Below, piece after piece: positions 1 to 25,742 of a stretch of 64,000 bases of DNA (positions are counted from its first letter, which is position 1; every line of letters begins with the position of its first letter). The notes under the pieces were generated by a model that was not told where the DNA came from, did no database searches, and worked only from the letters and a program-made list of their open reading frames with translations. This DNA is from Siphonodentalium dalli. Lineage: Eukaryota > Mollusca > Scaphopoda > Gadilida > Siphonodentaliidae. A program made the translations under genes and the position numbers. The stretch spans positions 57,060,025-57,124,024 of the forward strand of contig CP136068.1 of NCBI GenBank assembly GCA_032622095.1, read 5' to 3'.

Positions 1-479
1 TAATTATTTATTTCAATTAATATAGGAGCATGTACAATATAAAACATAGTGTGTGACATTCACTTGTGCTTATGGATAGTGGATTAAGCAGTGTTAAACC
101 ATCAAAGAGATTCACTGGACATCGATCGTGAGTTACATGTAACTACCGGTAATTCAATTTACACAGCATTTATGAATGCGTTTCCGGCAATCCGCTGTTT
201 ATTTTATCTTGATAGAAACTGCGCGCCTGGGCCCAAAACCCAGCGAGCGAGACTATGCTCGCCTAGATTTTCTAAAAATGAAAGTCTGCCTGCTGACTGG
301 ATAATTGTTTATCCTATCTGTCATATTGATTAATGGCTAAACCATTGGATCTCAGTGAGAGGACCTTGTGTGAATAGGGACAGAGTTATGAGTTTTAAAA
401 CGACTCCTCCCCTACCCCAAATACTTTAACCCCTTCTTAAGACAAATTATTTGAGCTTTTGATTTTAAGTTAGGTACTG
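1..479. other. Non-coding stretch, probably intron of ATP5F1B
   Basis: No exon of the beta subunit can be read here. The 80-codon open frame at 91-333 has no recognisable family and no repeat relatives in the window. It is probably intronic sequence left of the 1899 exon. Confidence 0.5.
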
Positions 480-1752
480 ATATACTGTGCCCAAAATACA
501 GATCGAGTTCGAATTTGGGTTTGATCCGAGTTTTTGTTACAAAGTTATGGCCCTTTTTCGACTTAGAATTCACGCATTCTGCCATAACTCAAACATTTAT
601 CTGATTGGAACCAAATTTGGTTCGTGAGTTTCACAGCCCAAAATACAGATCGAGTTCGAATATGGGTTTGATCCGATTTATTTTAAAGGAGTTATGACCC
701 TTTTTTCAACAAAACAATCCGATGCTATAACCAAAGTATTTTTTGTCCGATTGTGTTCATATTTGATATGTAGGTTTATGATGACACACCACTCACCTGC
801 ATAGTTTTTGGTATTGATTGGTTGATCGGTTTAGAAAATAATTAACCCTTCACACACATGCTATCCAAGTTGAACATATTTCTTTCTGATCTGCCTCATA
901 TTTCTCAATGTGACTCAAAACATTTTTCATCTGATCAACACCAAATTTTTTGGTATTGTTTAATATTTAACCCTTTTCACTCTTATGTTTACTAAGAATT
1001 CACCCAAGCTGCTATGACTCAAAACATTTTTCATCTGATCAACACCAAATTTGGTATATGAATTTATCACCCCTAAATACAGATCAAGTTCGAATATGGG
1101 TTTGATCCGATATATTTTAACAGAGTTATTGTCCTTTATAATTCAAGTAATTAATACTTCTTTGCTACTGTGAATTTGAAGAGAACATATAACACAGACC
1201 AGGTGTGTTATTGAAATGAGTTATTTATTGCTATGGACATTAGATACTACAAGTGGTGGCTGGCAGGGTTTGTTCATCATATGTCAAACTGTGATTGATG
1301 ACTCTGGTCCAGTTTTGTTTTCTGTTTGGGTAAGATTAACCCCATACTATCAGATTTGATAACTCAAATATTTCCATTGATTATGTTTATAGTTCTTGGC
1401 ATAGTTTATGATAACACACCCCTAACCTGCAAATGAGGGTCATTTGGTTTATTTGCTTAAAAATATGTGAATTGTTGAAACTTTTGCACTCATGAAAAGA
1501 TTGGTGAAAGGATTTATAAAAATAGCTAATCGCTATGGCATTTGGTTTATTTGCTTAAAAATATTAACATCCTCCACCAGTCCTGTTGACACAATGTGAT
1601 AACTAAATATTTTTCACAGGATCACTATATAAAGTGTGAATTGTTGAAACTTTTGCACTCATGAAAAGGTTGGTGTAAGGATTTATAAAAAATAGCTAAT
1701 CGCTATCGCCAAGGTATGGTTTAAACATCTGCCGATCGTGATCGGCTTCTCG
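480..1752 (+). repeat. R2 repeat, 5'-truncated copy in ATP5F1B intron
   Basis: Shares with the R2 copies at 16209 and 61031 the degenerate tandem phrase CAAAATACAGATCGAGTTCG, GGTTTGATCCGA and GAGTTATGGCCCTTTT. It shares the same 3' end, CGCCAAGG.ATGG followed by the hairpin GCCGATC-GT-GATCGGC and TTCTCG. The R2 5' leader (TTTACCCATACCATAG) is absent. A ~70 bp segment (GTGAATTGTTGAAACTTTTG...) is directly repeated at about 1467 and 1635. Non-coding. Confidence 0.7.
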
Positions 1753-1898
1753 CAAGTGTTTTTGATAAGTAATTACTCTTATGGTCTTCCGAGTCCCAGT
1801 CTTTACAGTCAGGTGAGCGTCTTCACAGTCATTGACTGCCTTGTTTTTTGGCCATAGTTGTCTTATTTACTCAACATGTATTCTTGTGATGTTGCCAG

Positions 1899-14457
<12,559 letters not shown>

Positions 14458-14559
14458 ATGAAGAGCTGCTAGTTGTAAATTATTCTAAGACTTTATCAAG
14501 ACATCTGAATGTGATTGTTATTTTTTAGAGAAAATGTGTATGAAGAGGCGGAAATGATC

Positions 14560-14609
14560 ATTAAATGGTATGATAAAACATGGTATTGGTCTTTCAAAAA
14601 GAAATTAAA
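14560..14609 (+). terminator. Candidate polyadenylation signals of ATP5F1B
   Basis: Two ATTAAA hexamers, at 14560-14565 and 14604-14609, lie 103 and 147 bases after the stop codon. No AATAAA is closer. The first R1 repeat begins at about 14634, so the 3' UTR is probably under about 180 bases. Confidence 0.5.
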
Positions 14610-14633
14610 TCCATGGTCTTATTTATACATGGC

Positions 14634-15463
14634 CAGTGGCGGGTGCATACCCAGATAACCAAAGTCATTTTTTTGTGACTGGAAGTGGAGAACGGGTGCT
14701 CAGAGCTTCTCCAAAAGGCCGCGACGACCATTCCCGTGGGTTTATACCCTTAGATGGGAAGTTTGGTCTCGGATCGGTCCAGCCGTTTTCGATTCTATAA
14801 AGTATATATATACACACATACACACATAATCTCATATATATTTTGAAGACCTTTGTTTGTCTGTCTGTCTGTATGTATGTCATTTATACAAATCTACGAT
14901 TCTCGACCGATATTGACGAAACTTGGTACGTGTGTGTAGTTTGATCAGGCGGTCGACGTTGTCATATTGGCGAGCCCGTGCAGCGCCCGCTTCGCGCATG
15001 CGCAGACGAGATCTCGGAAACGGGTGGAGCTATCGACTTGAAATTTGCTATGTGAATGTATCTTGCCCCGGATACGAATTTTATCGGGTCGCCGAGCCCG
15101 TGCGACGCCAGCTTCACGCATGCGCAGACGAGATCTCGGAAACGGGTGGAGCTATCGACTTGAAATTTGGTTTTTGAATAGCCCGGACAACGTCGGTCTC
15201 ATCGGCTAGTCTATTATATATTTTGGAAGATCTGTCTGTGTGTAAGTGTGTGTGTGTGTTCGCGATGAACTCGAAAACGGCCGACCCGATTTCGATGAAA
15301 CTTCGTATGTGGGGGTATTTTCAGCCGGGGGGTGGCATGGGCCTATTAATTTGTCCGTGCGACGTGACCTTGAAATCGGGTCATTTAAAGGTCAAACGCC
15401 CGAATATCACTGGATTTCGATGAAACTTGTATGTGAGGATGCTTTCGACCGGGGAGTGGCATA
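14634..15463 (+). repeat. R1 repeat, left fragment of nest 1
   Basis: Begins GCCAGTGGCGGG. It holds GTGCTCAGAGCTTCTCCAAA and CCCGTGGGTTTATACC (shared with 28460, 38112 and 42830). It also holds about 1.5 reverse-oriented units of the 122-bp motif that is tandem at 44971, then the CTAGTCTATTATATATTTTG boundary (15213) of a TCAAGGTCA-rich unit. Interrupted at 15463 by the element below; it resumes at 26857. Confidence 0.75.
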
Positions 15464-16141
15464 CACACGGAGGAACCAATCCCGAGAAAACGAGGATATC
15501 CCCGGAAAACAAGGATGGCCAACGCGGCAACAAGTAAAATTTGTGTTTTCCGTTGCGGTAAAATTGAGTTTTCGCCGCCAAAGTCCGTTTCTTAGGACAA
15601 TGGAAGGATACGTATCACCTATCATTGATTTATCCCAGTGAACTGGTTATTGTGAAGGGTGCTGGCAGTGGTTAAATGTCTGTAGTGGTGCCACCAACTG
15701 GATACCCTTGGCCAAAATACCGGCATTGTTGACAAAACATCCATCATTTTTTCAAAAATATACACTTATCGGTGGGTGTGATTGAGCCGATTCGAAGCCA
15801 AACATCTCCCAAGCATTTCCACAAAATTTCAGTGCAAATGTCCCACAAATAAGCATTTTATTTAGCATAACGTGAAGGTGGTGCAACGATTATTTGACAA
15901 CGCGGGTGACGAGGAAGTGCCAACGCGGAACACAAGATACGAATGTATTCAAATATGATGTTCGAAAATAGGTCTGTGCAGCTATGTGGTACATATATCA
16001 CTATTGTTGTTGATATATATGCCGTAAGATGCAAATCATATATCATAGGATTATTCAGCTATGGAAATGTAGTAGTTATATAGCTATGTGGTATATACAA
16101 CACGTGTACGCTTTGTCAATAACCCATATATATGCGACCAC
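15464..16141 (+). repeat. Left terminal inverted repeat of the 11.4 kb element
   Basis: Includes GAAAACGAGGATATCCCCGG, a GGATACGTATCACCTATCAT stretch and TGCGACCACGCAGG at its inner end, where a 19-base G run begins. Short open frames here (15407-15625, 15858-16046) recur in the other arm only because the DNA does. Confidence 0.8.
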
Positions 16142-16144
16142 GCA

Positions 16145-16163
16145 GGGGGGGGGGGGGGGGGGG
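16145..16163 (+). repeat. Run of 19 G
   Basis: A homopolymer G run at the inner edge of the left arm. The equivalent C run in the right arm is shorter (about 11). It could form a quadruplex, and its exact length is prone to sequencing error. Confidence 0.8.
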
Positions 16164-18909
16164 CGTAAAAAAGTTGCGAGACGTGGGGGTCTTTTTTTTA
16201 CATTTCCATTTTTATGTTTACCCATACCATAGTATGGTAAACATAGTGTCGTTGCCCGGATTGACCACTCGTCGTTGGTCCGTCTGTCCGTCTGTCTGTC
16301 CGTCTGTCCGTAGACACTTTACGAGTAATGCGATAACTCAAACATTTTCTATCCGATCGAAACCAAATTTTGTATATGGGTTTCTCAGCCCAAAATACAG
16401 ATCGAGTTCGAATATGGGTTTGATCCGAGTTTTTTTTAGGGAGTTATGGCCCTTTTTCAACTTAGAATTCATGCATTCTGCCATAATTAAAAAAAAATTC
16501 ATCTGACCATAACCAAATTTAGTATGTGAGTTGCTCAGTCCAAAATACATATCGAGTTCAAATATGGGTTTGATCCAATATTTTTTAATGGAGTTATGGC
16601 CCTTTGACATAGAAATCATGCATGTTTCGATAAATCTACAATTTTTCAACTGATAGGAACCAAATTTTGTATGTGAGTTTCTCAACTCAAAATACAGGTC
16701 GGTTTCGAATATGGGTTTGATCCGATATATTTTAATGGAGTTATGGTCTTTTGATTATTTTATTTATGGCTAAAATATATCAAAGATACCCAGTTGCACT
16801 GTCCAAATAGAATCTAATAAATCAGGTTTGAATTTGTCTTCTCACACAGAGTTAGTATCCAGTTACAATGCCATGAATTGTCTCTCTGTCTTGCATTGAG
16901 ATAATTAACTACTAGCATGTGTTGGCCATATCATATACTATCTCTGTATATACTTTATACTATATAAAGTATCTCTGGCCATATGCTGGGGATAGCATAG
17001 ATGGAATGTTTCTACTATATATTTTATATGCATGGTTATTTAAATTCCATCTTAAAGGCATAATCTGGTTTCATTGTTTAATAGCATTACTATTGGAGAT
17101 TAATAATGTGATTGTGTTTAGTAAATTTGTTGGACATTAATTTCAATTGATTACAAATGTGAATTGAAATATTAAAGGGGCACACCAGGTTTGATATATT
17201 TTTCTTGTACTCTGTAAGTACACTTTAGGCATAATGCGATAACTCTAACATTTTCTATTTGATCGGAACCAAATTTTGTATATGAGTTTCTCAGCCCACA
17301 ATACAGTTTGAGTTTGAATATGGTTTCGATCCAATTTATTTAACTCTTTACCACTCTGAATAACGTCAAATACTACCATCAGGTTACTTTGACGCCATGA
17401 CGTTACGTTATTCGAGCACCTTGCCGGGTTTGCGTCTTATCGCACCTGTTTACTTTGAAATTTTGTGAAAATGACGCTATTTGTGCGTTTTTACCTTTAT
17501 TTTTATCTGGCCACAAAATTGACAAATGCTGTTCGAATTTGTGTAACTTTCATGTCCAAACACACAGAAATAACGTGCGATGCCGTCTGAAGTCATTGTG
17601 TACTTTGTTAAACATATCACACTTTTTAATTGGGAGCGAGTGTTGTTAAAAATAATCAAAGATTAATCTTTTAATTACATAATAATGATAATTATTATCG
17701 ACAAACCAACATACACCGACATGCGATTTTCAAAACAATTGAGACAAGTATTCTGATTGGATAAAATATTAGTCGTGGGCATCTAGAAACAGCCTGAAGG
17801 AATTCCAGTGGTTTCTTGATTTCGAGGGGATATAGAAACTGGAGCCAAATAACTACCGTACCCAAAACAATTGCCGCTAACAAAAATAGATCCAATTATA
17901 TGATAAATCACAAGACATTAGTCGGTGAAAAGATGTAATTTATTACATATTTACTTGTACATCACCAAGACAGTTTTATATATTAACACAAGTATGGATT
18001 CAAAGCGACAATCTGAAATCAATCGTGTCATTGAATATTATCGATCGGTGTCGGCGACCGAACAACACACCGCAGAATCGGGTACCGCGCAGACACCACA
18101 ATAAAAATAATTCCAACACGAAGTCATGAAAACCGGCATACGTCAAACTTACCGGTATTGACAATTTACTAACTATTTTATTCGAACAAACTTTTGACGA
18201 TAATACCTAACGCATGGTTTATGATAAACCAAATAATATATTTGATCAGATTTGATGAGAATTAACGGGATGCATTCACAGTCAAATTAAATATAGAGTT
18301 GTTTCCCGTATACCATTCGGGATTCTCACGCTCTGTGTTTAGTGTTAATTTACGACCATGTGCGATCAGATTCGTAAAAACAAATTTCGTCAGTTGATTT
18401 TGTCGTAACATTTTGGAATTTTGGAATGACATCACAAAGTGCTTATCCAACACAACAGTTCACAGTATGACACATTTGGAAATGTACTGATCAACACACA
18501 TTTATTTCAGTAAAACCTGGCAAAACAAACCTAATTATTTATATTGAAATTCCATTTGTTTAGCTGTCACAATTGTAACTGTGCCAAGCTATAGTCTATT
18601 TCTGAATCTAAATACATTCCATTGTTCAACAAAATATCTAATACAACTATCTAGTTTTAACACTTGTTATTAATATTTGTCAGGTTATAATTATGTATTT
18701 AAAATAATACAACATTTTAAATCCCACGTCAATCGTACGTATGTCAATTAACTACTGTCAACGTCCGTTCGTAACATGATAATACTATATGACAATAATT
18801 TCAATAAATTAATCTACTACACAATGATTAAGGTAGAATTTGAGATATAAAAGTTATTACACAATCCTAAGTCTAATGTCGGTAAGTCGGTCTGTCGTAA
18901 GGTCCTTGT

Positions 18910-18930
18910 CCCCCCCCCCCCCCCCCCCCC
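18910..18930 (+). repeat. Run of 21 C
   Basis: A homopolymer run inside the non-coding left part of the piggyBac. Its exact length is uncertain in any assembly. Confidence 0.8.
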
Positions 18931-19402
18931 AAATGTCGACTGTCTAAAGTTATTGTTATCAATAATTATTATTATTTGTAAGACGGGACTGCAGTAACCA
19001 AGTAATATAACCCACTGACTTTATAACTTCTCTCCGAACATGGTAGGCTTTTTAGGGCTGTGCCTACATACGTAGCATCAGTGATAAACTGTTTCTAAAT
19101 ATCTCTGATAGACTGATACAATTACAGGCCTTTAGATTCGACGAGAATCACCGAATCGATTCTCGTAATGATTCTCTCAAAACAGTTCTATTTTCAGTGC
19201 TTTATGACTAACTTGATTTTTGCAGACTGATTTGATTCTCGCAAATTTCAGTGCATTTTTACCCCTGAATTATTGATCAACTGATCAAATTGATTATATT
19301 TGACAATTAGTAACACATAAAAGCAATCTGAAACATTCTCGATAAATTCATTTGTAATTTCAGAGACTCAAAAAATGAGAGATAGAACAGTTTAGCTCTT
19401 AA

Positions 19403-19879
19403 AGGTACTCAATCCGATAAAATTCCTCTCAATTACTATTTCAATGGCTTCGGGGGTCAAAAATATTTGATTCGAGTCGAGGAAGTCACCCATCACACCC
19501 ATCAAAGCTCAGATTTGTTAGATATCGATTTTAGAAATCTATTATTTTTCATTATCGGGAATACTATCTGGCCCAGAACTCGGTCAAAATTGCGTTAAAA
19601 TTACCACTTGATTTTAGAGTTATCCATCCTTGTCTGTTTGAATAGATTTGGAGTACACATCCAGAGCAGATTACGTCAGTTATTAGTACTCATCTCGAGT
19701 TAATAACAAATTTGAAAAATCAATATCTAATAACTCTGAGCTTTGTTTGATGGGTTCCTCGACTCGAATCAAATATTTTTACCCCCAAAGCCAAAGAAAT
19801 AGTAATATAGGACCCTCTGATCGGATTGTTGTTGTTGGAATCTGTTGAGATGGGGACCCTCTTTACGGATTGAGTACCT
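19403..19879. mobile_element. TTAA MITE, copy 1, inside the piggyBac
   Basis: 477 bp with ends AGGTACTCAATCC and GGATTGAGTACCT, flanked by TTAA at 19399-19402 and 19880-19883. It is partly self-complementary: the TATTTGATTCGAGTCGAGG segment near the left recurs inverted near the right. Same family as 32823-33302. The TTAA duplication suits piggyBac-type transposases, but these ends do not match the host element's CTCTTTACCACT. Confidence 0.9.
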
Positions 19880-20435
19880 TTAACGCATCGATGGCAGCCG
19901 ATTTATACAATGGGTCAATACTACTCAGCTTAGATAAGCGCAGGGCAGATAAACATATATGCATACATACATAATATTAACAAATGACTTGTCAAGACTA
20001 TCCATTTGCAGTAATATAGTCCAAATTATATAACAGTGCTGCATTTAATGGGGCGATAAAAATACGTTTTGAGAGGGCCCAAAATTATTAGACTCTGACA
20101 GTCCAAGATAGAAACCCCACTAAAACAACACCGTAATATTCATTGAACAATACAACTACAAATGGAGATTGAATTCCAGAAGTCTCTTCCAGGCAAGGGA
20201 ACTATTATCGGTGTCGGAGACAAATTAATAATTAAATAACTCAAGTGGCAGTCAACACCAAGTCAATGAAAATCACCAAATAACAATTTTGAGATGAAGT
20301 ATGCAAATTTCAATGGTTTATGCTGTTGACATAATTTTAATATATGACATTTAGGACGGAAGGAGAGTTTAGCCTGAAAGAGAATTGTGATATTCCGCAT
20401 GACACCCATTTCTACACAAGTGCACTTGGCACATC

Positions 20436-22934
20436 TCACATCCAAAATATGTTGTCACTCTCTTTTTTGCGGTAGTGCATTTTGCAGCGACTCCTAAATA
20501 ACAATTTCACCGACTGGTGGTCGTGGTTTCTAGTCGAAGCCAGCAAGTCTGTACTACTTCTCCTCTTACGAGTAGAATAATCACCTATTAAGGAGTGTGA
20601 CAGTTCCATTCGGAAGTCCTTGTGTACAAAGCGTTTCTTTGTATTTAAACGTGTTGAGGCTTCCTTAAATATAAGGAAAGCATTCACAATGCATGCATTG
20701 ACAAAAAACCAGAATAAATATCTCCATGCCTTCTTCCCGTCGCGCCCAACAGCATACGCACTACGGTATTGATCATGACGATCAACACCATTCATAAACT
20801 TGTTATAGCTGTTGAGACTGTCGGGCTGGGTCAACTGTAAGTTTTCCGAGCCAGACCTACGTCCTATATTGTGAATCCTCAGAGGATCACTCAAGGTACT
20901 TAATACATGCACCGTGCTGTTGTCTTGCCAGACAGTGGCAGTCAACTGGCCTCTTTGCCGAATGCTGTATTCTCCTCGTTTCATCTTGCGAGCGGTAAGT
21001 AGATCTGTGGCGTACCCACGCCTATTCTTACGGAATGTACCGCAGGAGTAAATCCAATTTTCTAACAGATCCTCGCAGAGGGCGACACTGCTGAAATAAT
21101 TGTCAAAATAGACACAATATGGTTTGCCAATTAATGGCGAGCATAGATCCGTGACAACGTCATACCCAAGGCCTTTGGCAGAGGGAAGAACAACTTTCTT
21201 TCCGAGGTAAACGTTGAAGTCCGAAAGGAATCCATTCGTAGCGTCGCAACGCATCCAGATCTTGATACCTATAAAATAAAATGTTGAAAAATTTTAATAG
21301 CAAAATTTATTTCTCACAGGATAATAGAAACATAAACATAATTATTTTGTATATTATCTAGTTAGAAACCCAGCCAACATTACCAATAGAAATTTAGTTG
21401 ATTTATACTTGTACAGACTCCTTGATGCACACATAAATGCCATTAAATGGGCAGGCAAAATTGTAGATGCAGTGAATCTTCGAGGTGACTGGTTTTATAG
21501 CAGTGTGTTGACAGCTTTTAAACTAACAACTACACAGCCAACCGACGAACCGCGTAAACATATACTATTGTCTTACCTCTTTTGATGGGCTTGGCTGGCA
21601 AGTACTGTTTGTATGACAGCCTCCCAGTCCACTTGACCATAGCCTCATCTATTGCAATCTCCCGATGTGGATTGTATGCATGTAGGAACTTCTCGTTCAC
21701 TGAGTTCATTATCCCCCGAACCTTGTAGAGTGGATCATAATTTACAGATCTTCTTGCGGGTTCTGCTTCCCTGTCGCTGACATGAAAGTATTCAGTCAGC
21801 TTTTCATATCTGTTGACTGACATGAGATTTTTTATGCCTAAAAGAAAATAAGAAAATATTTTATCATTGTTATGCTCAATAGGTTATACAAATAAAAAAC
21901 ATGTTAACTATTAGTGAACATACCTTACATCAAGATACATGTTTATTTACTCAGTCCATACATGTATATAGATGGCACTTCTCTATAAATTAAAAACACA
22001 ACTAACAAATTTATGCTATAAACAACATGTCATCTGTTTGAAACAGTGAAAAATATCCATTGTCGGTCTTCCCCATTATTTTTTGAGAAAAATGGGCAGA
22101 ACCTTCGGCATACCGTAACACATTATTTTTATTTTTTAATTGATCATTAAATTTATTGACATATGGGGAAGGCTTAAAACTAAAAACACCACCAGGAATT
22201 ATCCCCCTGACCATCATCGCTTCAGTGCGAGACCAGTTTCCATCATCAATCTTCCCATTATTCTTTTTGGGCAAAGCCTTCGGCGTACCGTAACACATTA
22301 TTTATTTTTAAATAGATCATTAAATTTATTGAGACATATTTTGGTAGAGCATCAAATAAATAAATGCATGTATATATAAATTAATTTAATTTTATAATAA
22401 TTATATAGGCCTACCTTGATTTGAAAGAAAAGGGTCGCTGGACCAGTAATCCTTGTAGGAAGGCTTTGGGTCAAGGCCCATAACTAGCATCATTCCGATA
22501 TAAGTTGTTATCTCCTTCGAGTCTGTATCGTACCATGCTGCATCATGCCTGCTTCTCTGAGACATCTTCCACTTCGCATAATTATTTGTGTCGCGAGCAA
22601 TGGCATAAAACAAAGACCGTTCGAACAACAATTCAAAATAATTTAAAGGAGAGGCTGTGTTCACATCAAAGCCTTCTGGGAGGACAGGTCCTGGAGAAAA
22701 ATCTCCAACAGGAACATTAACATGATGTAAACAATCAGTCCATGTACCTGTAATTACAGGTAAAGCAGGTTCCGACTCTGAGTCAGAGTCACTCTCGCTT
22801 GCAGCCAAGTCACTATCAATATCACTATCATAGAACCCGTCAAACGAAGAACCATGATCGCTGTCTGATTCAAAATAGGTTTCGATCACCTCTCGATTTT
22901 CTTCGGCCGAAAGACCGGTTGCCGAAACCTCCAT
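20436..22934 (-). CDS. piggyBac transposase, three exons, frameshifted near the C terminus
   Basis: DDE/D-type transposase that cuts and pastes the surrounding element at TTAA. Exons (minus strand): 22934-22415, 21837-21577 and 21268-20436. Donors are AAG|GTAGGC and GAG|GTAAGA; acceptors are TTTTAG and TTATAG. Total 1,614 nt, 537 residues plus stop. The acidic N-terminal region is rich in SDSDSES. The core holds all expected acidic residues: EIAIDEAM in exon 2, then VYFDNYFSS and NGVDRHDQY in exon 3. The frame stops at 20436-20438. One base out of frame, the next codons give CEMCQVHLCRNGCHAEYH and a stop at 20369-20371, which is the start of the usual C-terminal Cys-rich zinc-binding region. 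So a single indel near 20445 probably removed that domain, leaving the copy likely inactive. The introns are inferred from protein continuity. Confidence 0.9.
21838..22414 (-). other. First intron of the piggyBac transposase with internal duplication
   Basis: A ~90 bp segment (TTCGGC.TACCGTAACACATT, then GATCATTAAATTTATTGA) occurs twice in the same orientation, near 22095-22160 and 22265-22335. The 95-codon open frame at 22011-22298 is built from this duplication and is not a gene. Confidence 0.6.
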
Positions 22935-24088
22935 TGCAATGTAAACAATAAATGTTTACGAAAACAGACGATAGTATTTATAAAAATAGTATCGTGTGCA
23001 CAACCTGGGAAAACCCGATTATTCGAACTAAAATTAGTGTTCATACGCCAGCACTGACCCGGAAAACATTAAGCAAAGGCCATTCATCCAGGGTCAGTTT
23101 TCGTAAAAACATTACGACATGACTATTTTCTGTCACTATAATGGGATTATCATTTGTTTAATTTGGGAAAACATGACTTGTTTTTGTATTCCTATACTGT
23201 CTTTACTTTTCTCTATAGATAGACCGGGATACATGATCATGTTTTACTTGTTCCCAAATAAAAAGTTCAAATTGAAATTATTACGCATTGTTAATGTAAA
23301 CACATGGCTCAATTTTTCTCCCGGGAAAATGCCATAATTTCTAACTCAATAACTGGATTACGTAACGCTATTTATGATACAAAAAGATTTATCTCAAATG
23401 TGCCACAAAATAGGGTAACCACTGCATTTTTAAATATTGTATAAATATATTCAGCTTCTGAGTTCTCGCTCGGATTGATATCAACATGCAAATAATAAAA
23501 ATTTTGAGCGGAGAATTGAATAATTGATCGATAAACCGCGAATATCGAGTTTGTATTTTTGACGAAAAGGGTGACAAAATGCGTCAAATAGTAAATGACG
23601 TTACTGTGTCAAAATGCGTCAAAAAGTGGTAAAGAGTTAAAGGAGTTATGACCCTTTTTCGAAAACAAATTTGAAAAAAATATTTTTTTTATTTTTATGT
23701 TTTATAATAATAATAATAAAAAAAATGTCAGTGACTCTTTCATTGGTTTTCATTTAGATATTGATGATTATGATACACTTTGATAAAAAGGTTCCCAATC
23801 TTTTTTTAAAATAATTAAAAACAATTTTTTTTAAGTTAAACCAATTTGAAAAAACTAACACAATTAGGTTGTGGTGGTTTAGCATTACCGATCCTGTAAG
23901 AGTGTATTCTCTTATATAAATGCCAGTGACCCATAAATTCCAATAATTTGTGTGATGTAAATTTGTCTATAATAGTACATAAACAGTATACTCTATAATT
24001 CAACACCAAAACTCTCATTTATCCGATCATAGTAAATTTATATCGCCAAGGGATGGGTTAACATCTGCTGATCGTGATCGGCCTCTCG

Positions 24089-25742
24089 TTTTTACACCCA
24101 CCCACCCTTTCTTGCATTTTTTTTTCATAAAATTTTAGACACCCACCCCAAAACATCAAAGCTTTATGTTGGTCCCCTCTGTAAAAACGACCAACCGCTC
24201 TATATTGGTCCCTTCTTTGAAAGACCAAATTAAATGTTACTTCCTATTAACAAACATGTGCAAAATTGAACTCTAAGCAATCAACAAAGGTAGAATATTA
24301 TGTGATTATATTGGTAAATTTATAACCCAGCCTATTCATCTGTGTGAGTACAGCTGGTGAGTAGATGAAAAATATGTTGAATCCCCTGGAATGACAACAA
24401 AAAATAACTAGAGCCAGTGTTAGGGCCTACAGTAGAATAAATAATTTAACAAACTTAAATTTATCTTTTTTCAGACATCAACCAGCATCAACTAGTAGGC
24501 CTAGAGCCTATAGTAATACCAAAAAGGAAAATGTGCATATGAACCAGTGTACGAATTAACTTTTATGTATGCCTGCATGACCACCGACCCGACCTCGCAT
24601 TACGACTTAGAACTGGGCCTAAAATAATGCTTAACACTTTGAGTTTGAACGTTGATGGTCAATTTAGTGCCAAATCCATATACACAGATGTATATTACTG
24701 AGATTCATTTGAACAATCAGAGCTGAACTTCGGTCATGTACTGGATGGAGTTCATGTGCAATAAGAAATTCACACACATTCTGTACATGACCTTTATGTG
24801 TGCCTTCAAACTAGACCTCCTTGCATGCACATCATCTTATAAATATACAATAATTAAGTAAATTAATGTTTTCTTCTTTGATAATTTTCAAATTAGCCTG
24901 AATTAGACATTAAGCAGCATTAAGTGTCATTTACATACTAGTATATGCAGGTAATTATGGGATATAATAATTACAAGTGAACAAAACTGTAATGTGTCCT
25001 GGCCCCTCTTCACATCTATTTAAATAATATTTTTATACTTTTCAGAACACTATCCAAGGAAGGTTATATTATTGTTTCTTTCAATAAAAGTTATTAAAAC
25101 TTTATTTCATGTCTACTTATTCACTTTTTGATGGTTGTCAACAACACTGAAACAAATAATTTGACAATTCAAACAATTATTTGACAAAAGTATATTTAAA
25201 AATCAATTTAGTATACAAACACTGATACAAATATTTAGTTCATACATTACACTCATGCATCAACTAACTGTATGAGTAAAGTAATAGAATTATTGTAATA
25301 TTCTGTCATGAGTTGTTAGCTGATATTGTCAGACTGCATTAAGTTCACCCTACCCTAGAGCTATCTGAGGTATTTTTTTTTATTGATCTACACCGTGAAC
25401 TAGACAATTTTCAATATAAAAACTGCCAAGCAAGCTGAAACAGACACAATAAAAAAAAATTGCGCGCAAAAAAAATCAATGAAAATTTTGGGACCCACCC
25501 CCACTATATTCACTATTTTTCCATTTTATATCAACTTATGGTGGTAATTATAACAATATTGAATGTATTAGTGCTTCTCATATTGCAACAAGCCACAACA
25601 AATAAACAAATATGTTTAAAACAGTTGAAAATATGTCAATGAAAAAAAAATGCAAAAAAGGTGGTCAAAAACTGTTTCCGGCCTCGGGTACCCACCCACC
25701 CCCCCACCTGATGTCTCGTACACAAAAATCGCCCCCCCCCCT
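24089..25742. mobile_element. Interior of the 11.4 kb element, with a possible further inverted-repeat insertion
   Basis: CCACCCTTTCTTGCATTTTT at about 24102-24121 faces an inverted match ending near 25655 (17 bp exact, TTGCATTTTTTTTTCAT). Because the motif is T-rich, this may be chance. The rest is non-coding to my reading; there are only short AT-rich open frames. Confidence 0.35.

Larger units (their letters stand above)
17344..23636. mobile_element. piggyBac transposon, near full length
   Basis: 6,293 bp with terminal inverted repeats CTCTTTACCACT (17344-17355) and AGTGGTAAAGAG (23625-23636). The TTAA duplication is at 17340-17343 and 23637-23640. Just inside each end are TGACG-type motifs (GAATAACGTCAAA left; GCGTCAAAAAG right). 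Removing it rejoins GATCCAATTTATTTAAAGGA, matching an intact R2-type site near 671-690. The transposase gene is on the minus strand. The left 2 kb (17356-19402) is non-coding apart from short unsupported open frames. Confidence 0.93.
16209..24088 (+). repeat. R2 repeat, copy split by piggyBac
   Basis: The 5' leader TTTTTATGTTTACCCATACC, with hairpin CCATAC-CATA-GTATGG, is followed by GTCGTTGCCCGGATTGACCA and a GTCCGTCTGTCC run. Degenerate ~170 bp units follow, and the 3' end is GATGGGTTAACATCTG with a GATC/GATC hairpin and CTCTCG. Its own length without the piggyBac is about 1.6 kb. No terminal inverted repeats are seen, and it lies between T-rich flanks. The 3' hairpin recalls Helitron-type ends, but there is no CTRR terminus, so the class is unknown. 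Confidence 0.75.

Noticed and set aside
22011-22298. 95-codon frame inside the piggyBac gene
   Set aside because: It lies in the first intron and is made of an internal duplication; the exon junctions around it restore the transposase without it.
16209-24088. Definite Helitron assignment for R2
   Set aside because: There is a 3' hairpin but no TC start, no CTRR end and no helicase gene, so the class was left open.
25460-25642. 60-codon frame with a hydrophobic stretch
   Set aside because: AT-rich, low-complexity DNA inside the long-arm element; no start context or relatives.
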